From Gammaproteobacteria bacterium (GTDB taxonomy: Bacteria; Pseudomonadota; Gammaproteobacteria; SZUA-229): DNA of 10,260 bases. The translations under genes were made by a program, and so were the position numbers. The DNA lies in NCBI GenBank assembly GCA_024278435.1, contig JAJRTD010000370.1:1-10260 (forward strand), read 5' to 3'. Shown here piece after piece: positions 7,438 to 10,260 of this stretch (the first letter of the stretch is position 1; every line of letters starts with the position of its first letter). A model generated the notes under the pieces. The model did not search any database. It was not told where the DNA came from and saw only the letters and a program-made list of their open reading frames with translations.

Positions 7438-8590
7438 GCCCAGCTTCAGCCTTTAATGCATCTGCTTTATCGGTTTTTTCCCAGCTAAATTCAGCTTCTT
7501 CCCGCCCAAAGTGGCCGTAAGCGGCTGTTTTTCTGTAAATCGGTCGTAACAGATCCAGCATATCGACGATACCGCGGGGTTTCAGGTTAAAGTGTTCGCG
7601 GATCAGTTCAATGATTTTTTCATCGGCAATCTTGCCGGTGCCGAAGGTCTGTATGGAAATAGAGGTCGGTTCAGCCACCCCGATGGCATAGGAAACCTGG
7701 ATTTCACATTTGTCCGCAAGGCCGGCAGCGACCACGTTTTTTGCCACGTAACGGCCGGCATAGGCAGCTGAGCGGTCAACTTTTGAAGGATCCTTGCCGG
7801 AGAATGCGCCACCACCGTGACGGGCCATGCCACCGTAGGTGTCAACAATGATCTTGCGACCGGTCAGGCCGCAGTCGCCGACCGGGCCACCGATGACGAA
7901 GATGCCGGTCGGGTTGATATGAAACTGTGTGTCTTTGTCGATCCATTCCTTTGGTAATTCTGGCAATAGAATTTCGTCCATAACGGCTTCACGCAGATCT
8001 TGGTATTTGATCTCCGGCGAATGCTGAGTGGATAGTACGACAGCATCAATACCGACAGGCTGGTCGTTTTCATAGCGGAAAGTAATCTGGCTTTTAGCAT
8101 CAGGACGCAACCAGGGCAGGGTGCCGTTTTTGCGCAGTTCGGCCTGACGTTTTACCAGGCGGTGGGCATAGGTGATGGGTGCCGGCATTAGTACATCGGT
8201 TTCATTGCTGGCATAACCGAACATCAAGCCCTGGTCACCTGCGCCCTGTTCGTGGTCGGCAGATTCATCAACGCCGGCAGCAATGTCAGCCGATTGCTTG
8301 TCGATCGAGGTGATGACGGCACAGGACGCGTAATCAAAACCCATGTCCGAGCTGTTGTAACCGATTTCTTTTACCGTATCCCGGACCACCTGCTGCATAT
8401 CAACCCAGGCTTCGGTAGTGATTTCGCCGGAAATAACCACCATGCCGGTGTTGACCATGGTTTCACAGGCGACCCGTGCCTTGTGGTCCTGTTCAAAAAT
8501 GGCGTCAAGAATGGCGTCGGAAATCTGGTCGGCAACCTTGTCCGGATGGCCTTCGGATACTGATTCGGAGGTAAATAAATAATTGCTCAT
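7433..8590 (-). CDS. metK: S-adenosylmethionine synthetase (methionine adenosyltransferase)
   Basis: This cytosolic enzyme makes SAM from methionine and ATP with release of phosphate and diphosphate. The 385 residues have the normal family length and all the signatures: SVSEGHPDK (ATP and Mg site, GHPDK at 14-18), [12 protein letters not shown] (116-127), the P-loop-like GGGAFSGKD (259-267) followed by [18 protein letters not shown], and a C-terminal domain with YGHFGR. The start is fixed by the canonical N-terminus ([18 protein letters not shown]); a weak AGG lies 8 nt upstream of the ATG. The product feeds methyltransferases whose by-product SAH is removed by the AhcY encoded 149 nt downstream. 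The leader contains a promoter and an intrinsic terminator. Confidence 0.98.
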   Translation of the reverse strand: MSNYLFTSESVSEGHPDKVADQISDAILDAIFEQDHKARVACETMVNTGMVVISGEITTEAWVDMQQVVRDTVKEIGYNSSDMGFDYASCAVITSIDKQSADIAAGVDESADHEQGAGDQGLMFGYASNETDVLMPAPITYAHRLVKRQAELRKNGTLPWLRPDAKSQITFRYENDQPVGIDAVVLSTQHSPEIKYQDLREAVMDEILLPELPKEWIDKDTQFHINPTGIFVIGGPVGDCGLTGRKIIVDTYGGMARHGGGAFSGKDPSKVDRSAAYAGRYVAKNVVAAGLADKCEIQVSYAIGVAEPTSISIQTFGTGKIADEKIIELIREHFNLKPRGIVDMLDLLRPIYRKTAAYGHFGREEAEFSWEKTDKADALKAEAGL

Positions 8591-8641
8591 GCTAATAACC
8601 TGTAACTATCTCTGTTGTTTTTACTTTTTTTAACCGGGCAT

Positions 8642-8678
8642 AAAAAAACCCGTGTCAGCTGCTGCTAATACGGGTTTT
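8642..8678 (-). terminator. Intrinsic terminator in the metK leader (possible attenuator)
   Basis: On the minus strand, CCCGTATTAGC pairs with GCTGACACGGG around an AGCA tetraloop, with one A-C mismatch and one G-U pair. AAAA precedes the stem and seven T follow it (8648-8642). It ends about 50 nt before the metK ATG. It may simply end dnaG transcripts. However, the best promoter-like sequence for metK lies upstream of it, so transcripts from that promoter must read through, which suggests regulated attenuation. Confidence 0.85.
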
Positions 8679-8713
8679 CGAAAATTCAGTTGTCGAAACT
8701 CGCTTTAGCTGTA

Positions 8714-8741
8714 TTTATATAGCGCTCGCAATCTGAGACAA
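8714..8741 (-). promoter_or_regulatory. Probable sigma-70 promoter of metK
   Basis: On the minus strand, TTGTCT (8741-8736) and TATAAA (8719-8714) are separated by 16 nt, matching the -35 and -10 consensus at 4 of 6 and 5 of 6 positions. Transcription would start near 8707, giving a leader of about 117 nt with the terminator inside. AGCGCT hexamers at 8721-8726 and 8745-8750 flank the -35 box. Confidence 0.55.
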
Positions 8742-8803
8742 ATTAGCGCTGTTTGAGCTCATTATCCATTAAATCGACAGGATGTCAAATTGATGAAAAG
8801 CTG

Positions 8804-8912
8804 TTTTACCACAGAGACACAGAGAGCACAGAGTTTTTTTATGTTAACTGCGCCGCAGGCGCAGTTAACCATAAAGGTTTTTCTCTGTGCCCTCTGTGTC
8901 TCTGTGGTAAAA
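8804..8912. repeat. Palindromic dispersed element, copy 2
   Basis: This is a nearly perfect nested inverted repeat. The 30-nt outer arms (8804-8833 and 8883-8912, starting TTTTACCACAGAG) match at 29 of 30 positions and are made of about 8-nt ACAGAG-type units. The inner hairpin has perfect 12-nt arms GTTAACTGCGCC (8843-8854) and GGCGCAGTTAAC (8858-8869) with loop GCA. It begins about 20 nt beyond the dnaG stop. The outer parts lie in the same orientation as copy 1, but the 3-nt loop is the reverse complement of the loop in copy 1. No open frame or transposase is attached; it resembles a REP- or MITE-like non-autonomous element. Confidence 0.88.
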
Positions 8913-8931
8913 ATGTTTTTTTGCTTTTTGC

Positions 8932-10260
8932 TTATCGCGTGGAAAGCTCAAGGTATTCCTTCATCTCGTCTTCAGACAACTGCTGGTTGCTCTCCAGCTT
9001 GTGATTTAGAAACTCGTAGCGGTCTTCAATATATAGCCGGTCGATAATGTCCCTGTAGGTTGCAACCATGTTGCCGCTATTTTCTGTTTCCGGCGTCTGT
9101 AACATGGACAGGGTATTGAGCGCTTGTTCGTGCTCACTGCCCCGGAAGCGTTCAAGCAGTGCGGCTGCGGTAATGTCCGTATTGCTTTCAATGGTTTGCT
9201 GCAGGGTGTGCAGCAGGGGCAAGCCTTTTTTAAAGGCGGATTTAAAACTTTCCGGTACTTTGTATTGTGTAGCCAGTGACGGGTTTTGCAGTAGCAGGGC
9301 AATGGCAATGCGGGTCTTGTTAATCAGGATTTTCTGACCGCGAACAGCTTTTGTGGCTTTAACGGCTGGCCGTTTTTTTTCATCCCCGGACTGGATTTTT
9401 GATTCCAGGTGTTGCTGACTTAAACCCACCAGTGACGACAGTTCCTCGATCAGCAGGTCCTTAAACAGACTGTTGTGCATTTTTTTGATCAGGGCATTGG
9501 CTTTGCTGGCGAGCATGGCCTTGCCTTCTTTGCTGCTGGTGTCTGACTGTGCTTTTAAGGTTTCAAATAAAAAGTCTGATAAGGTGGTGGCGTTTTTAAT
9601 GCGTTGTTCAAATGCTTCCTTGCCTTCCTTTCTGACCATGGTGTCGGGATCTTCCTTTTCCGGCAGAAAAAGAAATTTCGCCACCATGCCGTCGCGTATC
9701 ACTGACAGGGTGTTTTCCAGGGCGCGCCAGGCGGCTTTTTTACCGGCATTGTCACCGTCATAGCAGAAGATGATTTCATGGGTGGTGCGAAAGGTTTTCT
9801 GGATCTGGTCGGTGGTGGTGGCGGTACCCAGCGAAGCCACGGCGTAATTTATTCCGTGTTGCGCCAGGGCAACGACGTCCATATAGCCTTCAACCACGAT
9901 AATGCGGTCGATTTTTCTTAATGCCTGGCGGGTTTCGTACAGGCCGTAAAGTTCGTAGCCTTTATGAAAAACAGTGTTTTCCGGTGAGTTCAGGTATTTT
10001 GGTTCGCCCTTGTCGAGTACGCGGCCGCCGAAACCGATGATGCGGCCGCGCTGGTCGGTGATGGGGAAAATAATACGGTCACGAAAACGATCATAGGTTT
10101 TGTTGTTGTCGTTGGTAACAATCAGGCCGGTCTTTTTCAGGGCGTTCAGGTTTTCAGTGGATTTGCCCAGCCGGCTGATTAAAAAGTCCCAGCCATCCGG
10201 TGCGTAACCGATCTTGAACTGGCGGGCAATATCACCGCTGAGGCCGCGTTGCTTGAGATA
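8932..10260 (-). CDS. dnaG: DNA primase DnaG (5' partial, C-terminal 442 residues)
   Basis: This primase makes RNA primers at the replication fork together with the DnaB helicase. The frame is open to the right edge, so the N-terminal zinc-binding domain and start are outside the window. Visible residues begin in the RNA polymerase domain (YLKQRGLSGDIARQFKIGYA), followed by RFRDRIIFPITDQRGRIIGFGGR and PKYLNSPEN. The TOPRIM core has EGYMDVVAL (Glu 124), CYDGDNAG (Asp 168 and 170) and EDPDTMV (Asp 204 and 206). The spacings of 44 and 36 residues equal those between Glu265, Asp309 and Asp345 in E. coli DnaG. About 236 residues follow, about the same as in E. coli, and should hold the helicase-binding C-terminal domain. 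In most gammaproteobacteria rpoD follows dnaG; here metK does. Confidence 0.96.
   Translation of the reverse strand, partial: YLKQRGLSGDIARQFKIGYAPDGWDFLISRLGKSTENLNALKKTGLIVTNDNNKTYDRFRDRIIFPITDQRGRIIGFGGRVLDKGEPKYLNSPENTVFHKGYELYGLYETRQALRKIDRIIVVEGYMDVVALAQHGINYAVASLGTATTTDQIQKTFRTTHEIIFCYDGDNAGKKAAWRALENTLSVIRDGMVAKFLFLPEKEDPDTMVRKEGKEAFEQRIKNATTLSDFLFETLKAQSDTSSKEGKAMLASKANALIKKMHNSLFKDLLIEELSSLVGLSQQHLESKIQSGDEKKRPAVKATKAVRGQKILINKTRIAIALLLQNPSLATQYKVPESFKSAFKKGLPLLHTLQQTIESNTDITAAALLERFRGSEHEQALNTLSMLQTPETENSGNMVATYRDIIDRLYIEDRYEFLNHKLESNQQLSEDEMKEYLELSTR

Larger units (their letters stand above)
8591..8931. other. 341-bp intergenic region between dnaG and metK
   Basis: The region holds no gene. 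From right to left (minus-strand direction) it contains copy 2 of the palindromic element (8804-8912), about 55 bp in which nothing was recognised (8751-8803), the probable metK promoter flanked by two AGCGCT hexamers (8721-8750), a strong intrinsic terminator (8642-8678), and about 50 nt of A/T-rich leader with the metK ribosome binding site. Short open frames across the palindromic element are not credible genes. Confidence 0.8.

Noticed and set aside
8591..8760. MetJ boxes or a known SAM riboswitch upstream of metK
   Set aside because: No tandem AGACGTCT-like boxes and no recognisable SAM aptamer could be found by eye.
8804..8912. CRISPR-like array from repeated ACAGAG units
   Set aside because: The units are about 8 nt, contiguous and arranged as inverted arms, with no spacers and no cas genes.
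8753..9047. Short plus-strand frames across the second palindromic element
   Set aside because: Their sequence comes from the repeat and from the reverse of the dnaG end; there is no ribosome binding site or protein-like character.

Overview
The window looks like chromosomal DNA of a non-enteric gammaproteobacterium of moderate GC content. Three things suggest this: a giant ChpA/PilL-type hybrid kinase of the type IV pilus (Chp) chemosensory pathway, an S-adenosylhomocysteine hydrolase (AhcY) route for recycling SAH in place of the Pfs/LuxS route of enterics, and an SAH riboswitch in front of ahcY. The species cannot be named from the sequence. All genes are housekeeping or core types. No mobile-element gene, tRNA, rRNA or CRISPR array was seen.

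Layout, left to right. Positions 2-3583 (+) hold the 3' part of chpA/pilL, with its 5' end outside the window; it has acidic linkers, two Hpt domains, a CheA-type kinase core, a CheW domain and a C-terminal receiver. It is followed by a small CheW-like gene (3604-4080, +). A palindromic dispersed element (4115-4210) lies between this pair and the genes that follow. All remaining genes are on the minus strand. In their direction of transcription they are dnaG (3' part, running off the right edge, ending at 8932), metK (8590-7433), ahcY (7283-5859), metF (5821-4988) and rsmE (4964-4233). A second copy of the palindromic element (8804-8912) lies between dnaG and metK.

The minus-strand block is built around the activated methyl cycle. 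MetK makes SAM, methyltransferases such as RsmE turn it into SAH, AhcY splits SAH into adenosine and homocysteine, and MetF supplies the 5-methyl-THF used to remethylate homocysteine; the methionine synthase itself is not in the window. Control signals are clear on this strand. There is an SAH riboswitch (7316-7417) with a readable translational expression platform over the ahcY Shine-Dalgarno sequence. A promoter -10 box overlaps the metK stop codon. A strong intrinsic terminator sits inside the likely metK leader, downstream of a good promoter, so it may act as an attenuator.

Points most worth a second look: the fully pairable SAH-ON switch, the metK leader terminator, the two palindromic elements whose 3-nt inner loops are inverted relative to each other, and dnaG being followed by metK rather than by the usual rpoD. 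No wholly new gene system was found; the new detail is mainly regulatory.
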